From the NCBI GenBank assembly GCA_014925825.1, contig JACGCK010000026.1:186001-250000 (forward strand): DNA of 64,000 nt, read 5' to 3'. The stretch is from Pholiota molesta. Taxonomy: Eukaryota; Basidiomycota; Agaricomycetes; Agaricales; Strophariaceae. Position 1 is the stretch's first letter. Every line of letters begins with the position of its first letter. The notes under the pieces are model-generated. The model ran no database searches, had not been told where the DNA came from, and was given only the letters and a program-made list of their open reading frames with translations. A program made the position numbers and the translations under genes. Positions 11,888-22,700 of the stretch are shown here, piece after piece.

Positions 11888-12438
11888 TCACCATCGGACA
11901 GGTCGACGGTCAGGACTCAGGAGAGGGTCAGGAAGGGCATTCTTGCGTCGATGAAGCCGGTCCTTGATGGCCGCACGTTCTCCCGGCATATTAAGCCGCA
12001 TATGGACAGGCTTCTCTGTGGCATGCTCGAGGTGCATCTCGAAGCCGGTACAGACAATTCCAGGGCGGCGGAGAAGCAGGCGACAATCACTCTTGACGTC
12101 GTGGGGATACGAGGGCGAGCAGGAGACCCACAACGCGTACCGAATGTCATAGAACTCGAGACGTTCATCTCCGAGTCCAAGGGCATCCTTGATGGTGGGT
12201 GAGTCCATTATCACCCAAGTGGGCCACTGCGGGCGGCTATCGACAGCGACAATAACGGCTGGTTCTCCATTCTAATTACTATCAGTACGCGACATTAGAA
12301 TAGAGCACGGAAATTACTTACCTGGCTCCAGAATACAATCGCGAACTTGTTATTCGGGTTCGCAGGCGCAACCTTCATACTCTTCTTTGTGTTGTCAGTT
12401 GCGGTGCGCATCCAATCTGGATTCATGTGGTGGATGTA
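11888..12438 (-). pseudogene. Truncated unrecognised gene beside the TIR element
   Basis: Two exons are visible on the minus strand. The first carries MNPDWMRTATDNTKKS and NNKFAIVFWSQ. An intron of about 50 nt (donor GTAAGT, acceptor ATTAG) leads to the second, NGEPAVIVAVDSRPQWPTWV through RLNMPGERAAIKDRLHRRK to a stop at 11888. I do not recognise the product. The coding sequence runs straight into the boundary of the 12442-13840 element, so its 5' part is missing or displaced. On the far side the bases 13841-13880 give an in-frame continuation of a dozen codons beginning MWGGAEICEI, which supports insertion into this gene but is too short to prove it. Confidence 0.5.
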
Positions 12439-12441
12439 GCC
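12439..12441 (+). repeat. Putative 3-bp target-site duplication (left)
   Basis: GCC flanks the left terminal inverted repeat, and the same GCC follows the right one at 13841-13843. A 3-bp duplication fits PIF/Harbinger-like elements, but three bases can match by chance. Confidence 0.5.
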
Positions 12442-13840
12442 GGTGACCCCCAGTGAAAACCTACTCTGAGCCGGTATGAGTACATCTGCGTCGCTCTGCT
12501 CGGCGCTGCGGCAAATATGCGCTGAGATAGAAATTCTCAGAATGCCGCAGGTTAGCTCATAACAACCTCACATGTTAGTAGCCATTGAGTTTCTTCAAAG
12601 CTCTCCAGTACTAAGATATTTTGAAAGCTTTTCCACTCATCCTATGTTCATTTGACCAAGATTATGACTTAGAACTATTTCGACCTTGCTGTACTCGTAC
12701 TTGAGAATTCGAAGTCCGCCTCTCCGACTCCGAGTCCCATCAAACTCGATACGTGCGACTGCCGCCAATCTTGCCTCCCACCTCCATGTCTATACCGCAC
12801 CTCGCCCCCCACTTCCAACGTCCGCCACGCCCTATGTGCGCAGCACCGCCTCAACTTTCCCCCCAACCCCCGCCATACCACACCTCTGCTCGCAACCCGC
12901 TTCATTGAGCCGCATTGCCATACACCAGCACCACTGTCAGCATCATATCGCGCGAGTCTTTCCGGGGTGGCCTGAGTTTCGAAGGCCTTAGAAAGGAAAG
13001 TGTAAGTTGCAACACCCGATGATGGTATCGACATTGATGTCGCTAGTGCACTGCAGAATCCAACGAGACCCGGATGCGTTGTTTAGATCGCCGAACGGCG
13101 GTCGAGTTGGCGAATTATCTGCGCGTATTGTTGACGGTGTCATCACTGGAACAAAGCTGGATAGGTGAGAATATTCACAGTTTCGAGGCTATTACTCTGA
13201 CCCTCTCCATCCAGCTGCACAAGTCATCGCAAGGTTTTTGGTAAGTAGCTGATCCGCTTTGTTTTCGGGCGCATATATTAACTATAGATGGAAGATATAG
13301 CTCAAACACGACATTGGTGAATCTCGCTACGACTTGCATGACCATATCTATAACTCTAATTGGCTGTTTCCCCAGCGCGCGACTCAATCCATAAAAACGC
13401 CCATACAATGCTCTCGACGGCCCGCCCATATGTCCGCCCAACACGTACCTTGCAGCACAGCTCGCCATTCAGGAAGCGGAGAACTTGGGTGGGACTTAGT
13501 GGGATAGGGTCTTCAGGTGGGTGGTGCAGAGTTGGGCAGCAAAGGGGGACAGCGTACTGAGGCGCAGAGGGACGCTGAGGAACGCAGAGGAGTATTAGTC
13601 AGGAAGTGTATTTATAGGTACAATTTTAAATGAAATCAACCTCATTCTACCGCAGCAGACTGCAGTCCGACGCAGAAATATCGCCTATAGATGCAGAAAT
13701 ACTCATGTAAAAACGGCAAAAAAATGCCGATTGCCGCGTCTTTCTGCGTTTCTCGACTTGCGCATTCAGACGCAGATTTTGCGCAGATCTCCGCATCTCC
13801 CCTCAGACCACCGCAGAGTAGGTTTTCACTGGGGGTGACC
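12442..13840 (+). mobile_element. 1.4-kb non-autonomous DNA transposon with 27-bp perfect TIRs
   Basis: The left end (12442-12468) begins GGTGACCCCCAGTGAAAACC, and the right end (13814-13840) is its exact 27-base reverse complement. The flanks carry a possible 3-bp duplication (GCC). The interior, from about 12,650, is a second copy of the dispersed repeat at 6480-7630. No transposase frame is present, so it would need one supplied in trans. GG termini with a 3-bp duplication fit PIF/Harbinger, but family placement is an inference. The perfect TIRs suggest relatively recent movement. Confidence 0.75.
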
Positions 13841-14203
13841 GCCGATCTCGCAGATTTCAGCTCCTCCCCACATCGCCAGTCCGTCCACAGCTTTTGCGGT
13901 TTTTCAACGCTCCGTTTACTGTCCCCATCCACGGGCGCCTAGCATGCGGGGCTTAATCACAGGTAAGCATTCAATATTCAATATTCAACCGTTGCCCCTT
14001 CCTCTTGCACTCCCTGCAAAGCGTCACACTTTGCGCGCGCCGTTTGGCTGTGTGTCGGGGCCGACTTTGGATCCGTATCACAGCCGCGGCCACTGCAAAG
14101 CAAACTCTGCATCCACCCCTTCCATCCTCTCTCAAACATTGCTAATGCCCATCCATGCCACCTTTGCAGGCCGCTCCACCCGCTGCGGGAAATCGGTTTC
14201 GCC

Positions 14204-15017
14204 ATGCCAGGCGGCGTTTCGAGAGTTGATTATGACCCCCGGTCGAATTCGATTTGCCGCGGCCGTCATTCAACGCGAAACGAAGCCTCGTGCGAGGGCC
14301 TGGCGTCCGAAGATGGTCTGCGATTTGGACGAACTGGATGGGACGGTCAAAAACCAACTGAGCGCCTTAAAAACCCCTCCAGCGGCGGCACCTGGCACCC
14401 TAACCCATAACTCCCTGCCGGCTAAGCGCACCCATAATCAGGCCTCCGAAGACAGAGAGAAGGCGCGCCGCAGGATCCAGCGAGCCGCCGCCGCCGCGGA
14501 AGCTGCAGCGCGTTCAAGGGCTGTCCACGAAGGCGCAGGGCGCAGATTTGCGGAAGCGCCGACGAAGCCCTGTTGGACCGCGCAGCGGGAGAAGCAGGAG
14601 AGGCGGGTCTATGGCCTGGACGAAATAAAGGCGTTGGGGATGCGAGTAATTCACTGGGATGGCCGGTAAATTTTTATGACCCCTACCACCACCACCGCCG
14701 ACAGACGACCCCTCGTTGACTCCGAAGGCAGGGTTTTGGTCCTACAACCCCGACCTCGGCGGACACCTGATCCTATGGGACCTCAACCTCATTGTTCGCT
14801 TCCCTCCAGAATCAACGATCAAATTATCCCATCCGCCCTCATCCGACACTCTAACACACCAATTTCGGAGACCGAAATGTGCTACTCCTTCGCCCAATAC
14901 TCAGCCGGCGGCCCCTTCAGATGGGTTGAAAATGAATTCCAGACTGAAGAACCAACATTCCTCATCGCCCACCAAGAACCACGCTTGACACATTTTTATT
15001 ATTATGGTCTTCCATAG
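14204..15017 (+). pseudogene. Decayed TET/JBP-like dioxygenase gene
   Basis: An Ala/Arg-rich frame ends with VIHWDGR. A probable intron (donor near 14667, acceptor near 14705) joins it to RPLVDSEGRVLVL, a junction I know from mushroom TET/JBP-like proteins. The next segment, GGHLILWDLNLIVRFPPEST, lies in another frame, and the following ALIRHSNTPIS and YSFAQYSAGGPFRWVEN return to the first. The part that should hold the HxD metal-binding pair is deleted, and the Arg expected before YSFAQY is Cys. It is therefore catalytically dead and frameshifted. The intact relative is at 20.7-22.6 kb on the other strand. The ORF may start upstream at about 13,944. Confidence 0.6.
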
Positions 15018-15200
15018 ATGATCAGGAAGTCGCCCACCGATGGAAGGTCGGCCATTGCCATTGCGTTGGATTTGTAGTCTGACTATACAATTCAATGAGA
15101 CAATTAATTTGTAATTCATTTCATTTCTTCCCCTTCACAACATCGTCAACATCATAACTTTCACGCCATCCACCACTCGCACTGGCCCACCGCAACTACA

Positions 15201-16290
15201 ATGGATGCAACTACAATGGACGGCATAATTGCATACCTCACAGCGTTGCAGATCACCAGTTTCTTTTCGGCAGACGGCCGTCCGACGCAGCAGGAATGCG
15301 ACCAAATGGTTGAAACCATCACGGGAGAGCGTACTGTGCCCGCAGCCGTCCAGGGCGGAAGCAGTTACACTGTCATCGCCGAGGACTCCGTTGTTCAATT
15401 TCGAGTCGGCAGTGCCAGCCTCGACTTGGAGTTCCTCGGTCACGTCGAAAAAGCCTATGCCGGCTTCATGCCATGGCATACTGACTCGGGTAACTTTGGG
15501 GACCTCCACGTCTACACGATGTCAAAGGTTGGAGGGGTCTCCCTATACCTTGCCCGCCAAAGTTTATACACCAATGACTGCTACCTCTTGCGACAAACCG
15601 TAAAAGACTTTGCTCGGTATTACTTATCCCAGTCCTTTTCCCCCCTAACACTAAGGAATATTTTCCAGCTGACTTCTGCCCAATACAGATTCTTTTCCTC
15701 GGCATGGTACAAAACCCCAAAGGCGATGCCGTTGCCAGACCGCCAGTCGTTGTACTCCAAGTACTCGTCTCAGCTCTCGCGACTCTCGGCGGGACTCCCA
15801 AAGCCCTTTCGCCCGGTGTTAGATCAGCTCATCCCACGCCTCCCATATCTGCTAAGCGTCGACTGGCCCCTCGTGCCCAACCACATCGACCTGCTCGAGA
15901 ACAATATCCATGTGGACCGGGATACGGGCAAGTTGACGGGTATCTGCGACTGGGCGGGAACCGAAATCAGTCCCTTTGGCATGTCACTCGGGGCAGTGGA
16001 GAACATGCTCGGCATTCCGACAGTGGACGAGTCGAGGCGGACGAAACGACCACGTCTACCACGCCAACCATCAGGAGCTCCGCAAGCTGTTCTACGACGA
16101 GTTGTACAGCGCCATAGGACATGTCTCCGACGGGGACAAGAAGCGCATTGAAGACGCTAGACTGATTGGCCTGTTCCTAACCAATGGCTGGCGGTATGAC
16201 ACGGCTGGAAACCAGCTCCCTGCTGGGGAGGATGAGCATGGCTTACACCATCTCGACGCGGTTCTTCGGGCCACCTGCGATGGGTATTGA
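15201..16290 (+). pseudogene. Aminoglycoside-phosphotransferase-like kinase, frameshifted
   Basis: An ATG at 15201 opens a long frame with the APH-type catalytic loop VPNHIDLLENNI (His-x-Asp, Asn) followed by TGICDWAGTEISPFG (metal-binding Asp in a DW motif). These fungal proteins share the kinase fold; their substrates are mostly unknown, and there is no reason to infer drug resistance. Near 16,035 the conserved C-terminal part (HVYHANHQELRKLFYDELYS, RIEDARLIGLFLTNGW) switches frame and runs to a stop at 16290. One indel explains the whole break. No introns are evident. It could still be a sequencing error. Confidence 0.65.
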
Positions 16291-16719
16291 TGGTGTGCGG
16301 ACCTTGGCCACCAGTGAAAATGATGGTGTGACAGAAGGCAGATTGTTTTGGACAAGGGTCATGTTCGGTGTAGCGGATGGGGGCCATGACACTAGGACTA
16401 GGTGAACACAGACACGCAGCAGATCCATGGACGCTTCTCGACCAAGGCAATACACTCTGCCATATCGCTTGGCTATGTAGATAGGGTACCTTGCACAATG
16501 TATGCGCAATGTATGTGCATTCCACTTACGCTGTGACGGCAATTGCACACCTGACGCGGTATTTTGTACCTTTCTAAAGGGAACGGCCACCTAGACATAA
16601 TGTCTAGCCTCCAGTCGAAGAAGGTGCAACAGGGCTAGACGGAACTCTTGTGAGATGAAATCAGGATTCCATACATGTACACATATCCATTCACGCTCGT
16701 TCATAAATTCCACCAACCC

Positions 16720-16952
16720 GTTACCGCCCAACTTCCATCACGCGCAGGGGTGCCATGAGTTCCTCCTTCAGCTTCGTGGTTTGCTCGCTCTGCATATCCG
16801 ATAGTAAGCATTATTTTCCACCGACATGCAGCACGACGTACCTTTTCCGCGAATACAAAGCAGCTCAGCAATGTTGCATACTGCTGAGGCGAGAGAGATT
16901 TAAACACCCCATTGAAGACGAGCCCGTCAGGAGCAGTTCGCGCCTCAACCAC
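16720..16952 (-). pseudogene. MTR4/SKI2-type RNA helicase fragment (DSHCT end)
   Basis: The minus strand encodes LVFNGVFKSLSPQQYATLL, then SCFVFAEK. A GT...AG intron of about 50 nt leads to SEQTTKLKEELMAPLRVM and a stop. This is the C-terminal DSHCT region of Mtr4/Dob1, the exosome-associated RNA helicase. Only about 60 residues remain. It sits directly upstream of the small gene at 17045, on the opposite strand. A larger remnant of the same kind of gene lies at 32.8-33.8 kb. Confidence 0.75.
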
Positions 16953-17044
16953 ACAGACTCAGTTTGACCGCTTCCTCCCGTACCACTGCATTTTCCAAGC
17001 GTCAGCATCTCAATCTGAATGAGAATTCACTTCCCATCTCAATC

Positions 17045-17409
17045 ATGGTGACCGATCAAGTACGCGCTTGATTAATAGTGTTAAAACACTTCACCTCCCT
17101 CACCCGCACCTATTTCAGGCTTCTTTTTCGGATGATGATCCCCTACCCGGCCTTTATGTCTACAACGTTGGGCGGACACGCAGCAAGCAGACGCACAATT
17201 GTCCAAACGAGGCGCACCACTTCTTACAGTGCTTCATCAATGCGCTAAAATGCGTCCAAGCCAAGGGATATATGCTTCAGGGGGCGACGTATGGGCATTT
17301 AGAGGCTTCTATCTTCAGGAGTGGGATGTACATGTCCACATTTATGATGAAGAGGTGTGGGCCCGTGCTGCACACGGAGGGGTTCCGTCTTCAGATTGAA
17401 CTTATTTAG
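17045..17409 (+). CDS. Small-protein family, copy 1 (C-terminus diverged)
   Basis: Exon 1 encodes MVTDQ. An intron starting GTACGC and ending TATTTCAG (17060-17119) leads to an exon reading ASFSDDDPLPGLYVYNVGRT, then HHFLQCFINALKCVQAKGYM. The family has two more members at 31486 and 46806 with the same exon structure. The common C-terminus FIDTDDE(D/E)W is lost here and replaced by unrelated residues up to the stop, so this copy is probably damaged. There is no signal peptide. The function is unknown. The promoter region is similar to that of the other two copies. Confidence 0.6.
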
Positions 17410-18769
17410 AATGAAGTGTACAGCAGTCGACATAATTGTGTTGTGCGGTATGGAGGGTTTAATCTGCGGACCTGCATCGGGCGCAAGTGGGGGCTGTATC
17501 TGCGGAGCGATGTCGGGTACAAGCTGTGGTTGCAGCAAAAGAAACTGGTCGAGCGAGGGCGGCGCTGGACGAGCCTGGTCGCGGAATTTGGCATGGTTAT
17601 GCCAAGTCGTACGGCTGACGGAGACGGGCTGAGTTGCGCCGTTACTCATGCATTTCGTGCAGTCGCAGAAGTGACGCTTTGGAGGCATGGGTGGGTGCAA
17701 TAGACGTGATTTAGATTCTGAAAGCTTGGCGAAGAGCAAAGCAAAGTTTCGAAAAGATATCGTTTATTGCGAGCGAAGCGAGCAATCATTCTCTTAGGGC
17801 TGAACCGGGCTGCAAACAAGGACAAATATTGTTTACGAAAATGGTCCCCGGTTTGTTGTTAGCGTCATATCTCACTCGTTTGGCTCTCCAGATCTTTCAA
17901 ACTTGCACAGTAGTTAGGGATAGAGGTCTCATCCATGAATATGCCAAAAAAGTTTGGAATTTTGGCGTATTGTTTCGTCATTTTGGCTTTTGTTCCATAC
18001 ACTCTTTGTCTTATATCTAGGCTTTTCTGAATGTATTCGTTGAGTTTCTTTCGTATTTCTTATCTTCCAGTGTGTCTTTTCGACTTTTTGAACTTGCTTG
18101 GGCCTCAGATGCCGGCTATGTGTGGGGTTTGAGAGTCGCATTCCATGCCTGTCACTCATTGGGATGCCGGCTTCACCCGGCTTCACCCGCCGAATACCCG
18201 GGCCGGCCGGAGTCTACCTCTTGGATGGCAGCTTCGCCATACCAAGGGTGTTCCTTTTTGGGCCACGCGGCCGAAGCGACCAATGCCAGACCAATGCCAG
18301 ACCAATTCCAGACCGATTTACACCGAACATTGCACATGACACGAATGACGACGCGTGGTTTACCCCAGGTTTTTTGATCAAGTTGATGTGTACGACGTAC
18401 AACGATGCCAGTGCGAGGCGACCGGTCGGCGCGTCGACGACCAAACGCCAAACGCTCTGATATGACCGACGCGGACCACGACGAAGCGGCGGTGACGGCG
18501 ACAGCTACGATGGACGCAGCCTCCATCATCTAATCTAATCTTACACATTTTCCCTCTAATCTTACACACCTCCTCGAGACGAGACATAAGCCGCGTCGCA
18601 TCCCTCGCCTCGCTCTCTACTCGACGCCCATTCCGAAGCTGCATACAGCTTCCTTTTAGGTGTGTACTATCTATCGTCCGCCTGGATTTCTTTGCTCACC
18701 AATACGATGTTGTTTATAAGCTAAACCACACAACCACCATCCAAAAAACACTCCGAGACAGCCTTTATT
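17410..18769. other. Intergenic; short tandem repeats
   Basis: No supported gene. A 12-bp unit (AATGCCAGACCA-like) is repeated three to four times at about 18,280-18,315, and a GGCTTCACCC unit is doubled near 18,168-18,190. A pyrimidine-rich stretch before 18,770 fits the 5' region of the nuclease gene. Confidence 0.45.
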
Positions 18770-20419
18770 ATGGGAATAAATTCGCTTTGGGCGGTAAGTC
18801 AATATTCAGTCGTTTGAATGCTTCCTGACCATAATTAGGCCCTAGACCATGCCAAAACAAGCCAGTCTTTGCTCACAGTAGCAGTAGACCATCGTCTAAG
18901 CGCCCAATCTGAAGGAATAGAAGGGAGGAATAAGACTTTAATATTAGGGGTGGATTTCGGGTACGTCAAATCATATCTTATTCGTCCCTGATATCAGGCT
19001 CATAGGTACTTCAACTTAGCACATTCATCGCCCAATGCAATGCTGGCGCCCTAGCTGCTGAGGTGAACAATCAATGGGCCGGTGCTGGGCTCTACATCTT
19101 CTTCAAGATGTTAACCGAATTCATCAAGGCACCAGTCTCGCTTATCTTTGTGCTCGATGGCGCCGCGCGACCTCCATTCAAACGCGGCCACCAGGTTCAA
19201 GACAGGCCGATATGGATGACAGACCTTGCTATTGAATTGGTTGAGATTTTCGGATACCAAATACATCGTGTAAGTGCACCATGCCCTCGCCTTTCATTAC
19301 AATGACTTGAATCTATTGTCCAGGCACCCGGCGAGGCTGAAGCTGAGCTTGCGAAGCTCAATCGCGAAGGTTATATCCACGGCGTCATTTCGAGTGACAG
19401 CGATGCCGTCTTATACGGGACACGATTGCTCTTTCGAAGGTAATCTATCTGATATTCATGTATGTGATCTTGCTCATCCCTTGTCTGCAGCATTCCGAAG
19501 AGCGAGCGAAGTTATCCGGACGAGTACACTGTCTATACAGAAAATGCAATAGCATTGTCTCAGGGAAGCCTTATCCTTTTTGCCCTCCTTACTGGTGGGG
19601 ATTACGGCGATGGGGTTAAAGGGTGTGGCCCAACCACTGCACTGGCGCTCATTCGTGGTGGATATGGCGACCGGCTTCTCTCTGCTTTCCGTCGACTTGA
19701 TGGAGATGCGTTCGAGCAATTTCTCATCGAATGGCGCTCTGCGGTCCGAAGAGAGCTGGCAACCAATTCCCACCACTTCCTCAGTAGGAGCCAGCCGAAG
19801 CTTGCGGAGGATATCTCGGACGTATTTCCTGATCGCCGCATCCTTGACCTCTATGCCAATCCCATCACGTCATGGTCGCCGGGCTACAACCCGCCTACTA
19901 GCCTCATCCAAAAGCGGTTCAAACACCCGTTGATTTCCGAAATCACTCGGTTCTGTATTCAGCATTTTCACTGGCAGAGAGACGAAGTAATCAAAGGGAA
20001 ATTTAAATCATATATCTGGGAAGGTATCTTCTTGCAACTCCTGTACTCGGTATGTTTTCCAGCATTTTTATTAGCACTGAAATATTAAGCAATTTGAACA
20101 GCCTTCCATTGAATACATTCCCGAGCGCAAGCTGCTTCTGATACGTAATTCTGGATTGCACAGTGAAGTGCTCCATACTTCGTACCGTGTCCGCCAAGGC
20201 CAATTCTTGCGTGCTTATGGAAACGGAAAACGACCTAGGTTAGTGGTATCCACGTTGGACTTTATCGACGCGATGGGGCTGGATTTTGACGAAGATCCGG
20301 GAGACGATATTGTCGTTGTTTGGCCATCTCCATCCCTCTATTCACAAGTATTCCATGAAGAGCTTGAAGGCCGTGAAGAGCTTGAAGGCCGTGAATGCCA
20401 TAAGGTGCATCTCCTTTGA
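18770..20419 (+). CDS. XPG/FEN1 family structure-specific nuclease (GEN1-like)
   Basis: Exons: 18770-18793 (MGINSLWA), 18839-18960, 19020-19269, 19324-19439, 19491-20049 and about 20090-20419, all joined by GT...AG introns that keep frame. Family landmarks appear in order: N-terminal MGINSLW, LGVDFGTF (Asp), LIFVLDGAARPPFKRGH (Asp), APGEAEAELAKLN (two Glu), VISSDSDAVLYG (two Asp), then LLTGGDYGDGVKGCGP (Asp; helix-two-turn-helix). All acidic metal-binding residues of the family are present, so the enzyme should cut branched DNA. The length (about 430 residues) and the long region after the nuclease core resemble mushroom GEN1-like proteins. An 18-bp tandem duplication near the end doubles EELEGR. 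It converges on the TET/JBP-like gene. Confidence 0.85.
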
Positions 20420-20699
20420 ATATGTTTCACAGTAGATCACACAAAGCTGATATTCGGAACCGCGATGTGTATAGGACGGACAGGCACATGATGGAGAAAG
20501 TAGCGCAGCTGCCACGTCCCTTCATTCCTCCACCAATAGTATTGTGATTGATGGTAAAGAGTACAGCTGCATTCAGACTGGAGAGAAAAGCTGGTTTATT
20601 GACCTTAGCTCAGATTGATACATTTGTCTTTGAGTATATGTGCACATTGTGTATTTAAAATTTGAATGAATGCTTGTGTAAATTGAATGATACAATGGA
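20420..20699. terminator. Shared 3' region of two convergent genes
   Basis: This gap separates the stop codons of the nuclease (plus) and the dioxygenase (minus). It is AT-rich and presumably holds both polyadenylation regions; no precise site can be read. Confidence 0.4.
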
Positions 20700-22700
20700 T
20701 TACAGAAATAATCCATCAGATGGGCGCTTTCCTCTCTTCAAGTCCTGAATAGTAGACAGTAGGCCCAAAGACATCGTCCACATGCTCTCTTTGCGGGCTT
20801 GGCTCTCCTCATATCGCTCCCTATCCTCAGCACGCAGGGCTCTATCTGTTCGAAGTCCGTTATCAACATAGCGAAAAATACTGCCAGCGCAGTATTGAGT
20901 AAGTGAGACCCTGACATCGCCGTCAGCAGCCGGTATGTTTGAATGAGTAATGGTGGCAGAGGGAATAAAAACGGTATATCCATGGGGAAATTCAATAACA
21001 AGTTTTAGCTCCCAGAGAACAAGGTGCCCCCCTCGTGTATGATCAAATTCCCCGAGAGCTGTAATTCCACACCATCCAAATGGACAATTTTGGGTGTCTC
21101 GATGCTTGTAACAGCTCACGTTTCCGAAGTTGCATGCAGTTGTAGGGAATATAGTCTTCGGACTTGTGCGCTTAAGTCTTGGATCGTGAGCCAGAAGCTG
21201 TTCAACACGCGATTTCTGATATGCGTACATGCCTGGATTCCAAAATGAAAAAGTCGCTAAAAGAAATATACTTAGTTTGAAGCACATTAGAGATAATGTG
21301 CCTTACACGTACAATTTTGGAATGCAGATATTCTTCGGAATCCAGTACAGCCAGAAATACGCGAAATCTTCACTTTATAGCGGTCGTTTTCGAGGTTAAT
21401 TGGGCGCTTGAATCCATTGGGAAGTGTAAAGCCAAAGTTAATAGCAGGGAAATTGCCTCGCTTATGGTTGAGTTCAGATTTTGAAAATGTATCGGGATTT
21501 GATTCCTCGATAATGATTTTGAACAGGCCTTTAGCATCGTTTAAATAGCTAGCGTCTTCGGGGGCACCAGCAATATGGGCCACGATAAGCCCGTTGCGAT
21601 CTACAATTGGCTGAGGTACATTGGATGGGATGCTGTGGTGCGAAATCAGTAAGTCAGAAATACATTAGAACGGCGGTAAGCACCCACCCATCGTTTCCAC
21701 AAGCAATATATTGGAAGCCGTCGTCCACCAATCTCTTGATCTCCGGTATTTCCATTGGATTCTTGGGGACGGGCTTGTTTAGAGCCGTGCGAGCTCCGCA
21801 TGCAACGGGCAGTTTAACAGTGTCCAGTGCTGTCAGAATGGGCTGAGCGCTGCTAAGGTGTTTGTCCGCCGCGGCACTGGATGCTGGCAAGCAATACCCG
21901 AGGCTCATTATGCTGTTTTCACGAGTACGACGTCTTTTTTTGTGTTGCCGTGATAACGTTGACGGCGAATTGTTGGCTGAATTACCGGCATTGGATTTGC
22001 GAACTGAGTTGAATTTTTCACTTTTAATCGGCTGTTCATCTTTTGCGGTAGATGTTATTGAGAGCTAAAGATCAATAGAGATAAGAATAACTTACCTGTA
22101 TCCTCTTCAAGTATTGCTGCACGAAGAAGAGCCGGAAAGTCGGCATCTTCTGAGGCATACACAGGATGGCAGGCATCCAGGGACAGAGACAGTGCGCCTG
22201 TGCTGCTCGGGACATCAAAGCGGTGTTTTTCTTCTAGAAATATGCAGCGTAAGTCAGTAAATAGTTTCATCTGATGAAAACGCGTTGAGAGCCCAGGCAT
22301 GAGCTCGATCAACGCGTAAAGGATGGACGTACGGATTTTGCAGAAGACGGTCGCGAAGACGTGGATTGTTCTTTTTGTTGCTAGAAATATGCAGTGTAAG
22401 TCAGTGAATAGTTTCAGCTAATGAAAACGCGTTGAGAGCCCAGGCATGAGCTCGATCAACGCGTAAAGAATGGACGTACGGATAGCAAACTGTTATGAGA
22501 ACTTGAGGGTTTTCCTGCTGGAATTGTGCGGCATATAAGTAAACTTGTAATAATACAAGAACTTACATTGAGAGCCCAGGCTTGAGCTCAATCAATGCAC
22601 AGAAAATGGACGTACTTTTCGGCAAGTGTAGGCGTCAGAAAGGAGAGGAAAGGACGCCGTTGGTGCACTTGGATGAAAAAAGCAATGGCATTGAGCTAAC
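20700..22700 (-). CDS. TET/JBP-like 2-oxoglutarate/Fe(II) dioxygenase
   Basis: Minus-strand exons, last to first: 20700 to about 21270, 21322-21610, 21690-22040, 22104-22233, then short exons 22333-22380 and 22480-22517. The C-terminal half carries the dioxygenase signature: YKHRDTQ (His-x-Asp), GGHLVLWELKLVIEFP, then SATITHSN (third metal ligand His) and VRVSLTQY (Arg for 2-oxoglutarate). This spacing matches the TET/JBP group, whose members oxidise 5-methylpyrimidines in DNA; the substrate here is inferred. A basic patch RQHKKRRRTR suggests nuclear entry. The 5' exons are interrupted by three near-identical introns. The start codon was not found, and the 5' limit is approximate. The gene is divergent from the transposase-like gene at 23186; in fungi such dioxygenases are known to travel with transposases. 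Confidence 0.65.
22234..22332 (-). repeat. Introner-like element 1 (99-nt intron)
   Basis: On the minus strand it runs from GTACGTCCATCCTTTACGCG to GCATATTTCTAG, with branch-like ACTGAC and the core GAGCTCATGCCTGGGCTC. It differs from element 2 by only a few substitutions over the full 99 nt, while the flanking exons differ. The following exon, KHRFDVPSSTG, is in frame. Confidence 0.75.
22381..22479 (-). repeat. Introner-like element 2 (99-nt intron)
   Basis: Same length, same ends (GTACGTCCATT ... TTTCTAG) and nearly the same sequence as element 1. The 48-nt exon between elements 1 and 2 shows no similarity to the 38-nt exon on its other side, which argues against simple tandem duplication. 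Confidence 0.75.
22518..22615 (-). repeat. Introner-like element 3 (98-nt intron, diverged)
   Basis: It begins GTACGTCCATT like the others, keeps GAGCTCAAGCCTGGGCTCTC and ends CAATTCCAG. The 3' half is replaced by unrelated AT-rich sequence. It is probably an older copy. Confidence 0.65.

Noticed and set aside
13642..13932. Minus-strand frame crossing the right TIR
   Set aside because: It begins with a non-ATG codon and reads through the transposon end; the only useful part is the possible continuation of the interrupted gene.
15201..16290. Antibiotic-resistance gene
   Set aside because: APH-fold proteins are widespread in fungi with unrelated roles; nothing in the context suggests resistance.
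22234..22615. Simple minisatellite array
   Set aside because: Units have splice-like ends at exactly the repeat borders, and the intervening sequences differ from one another.
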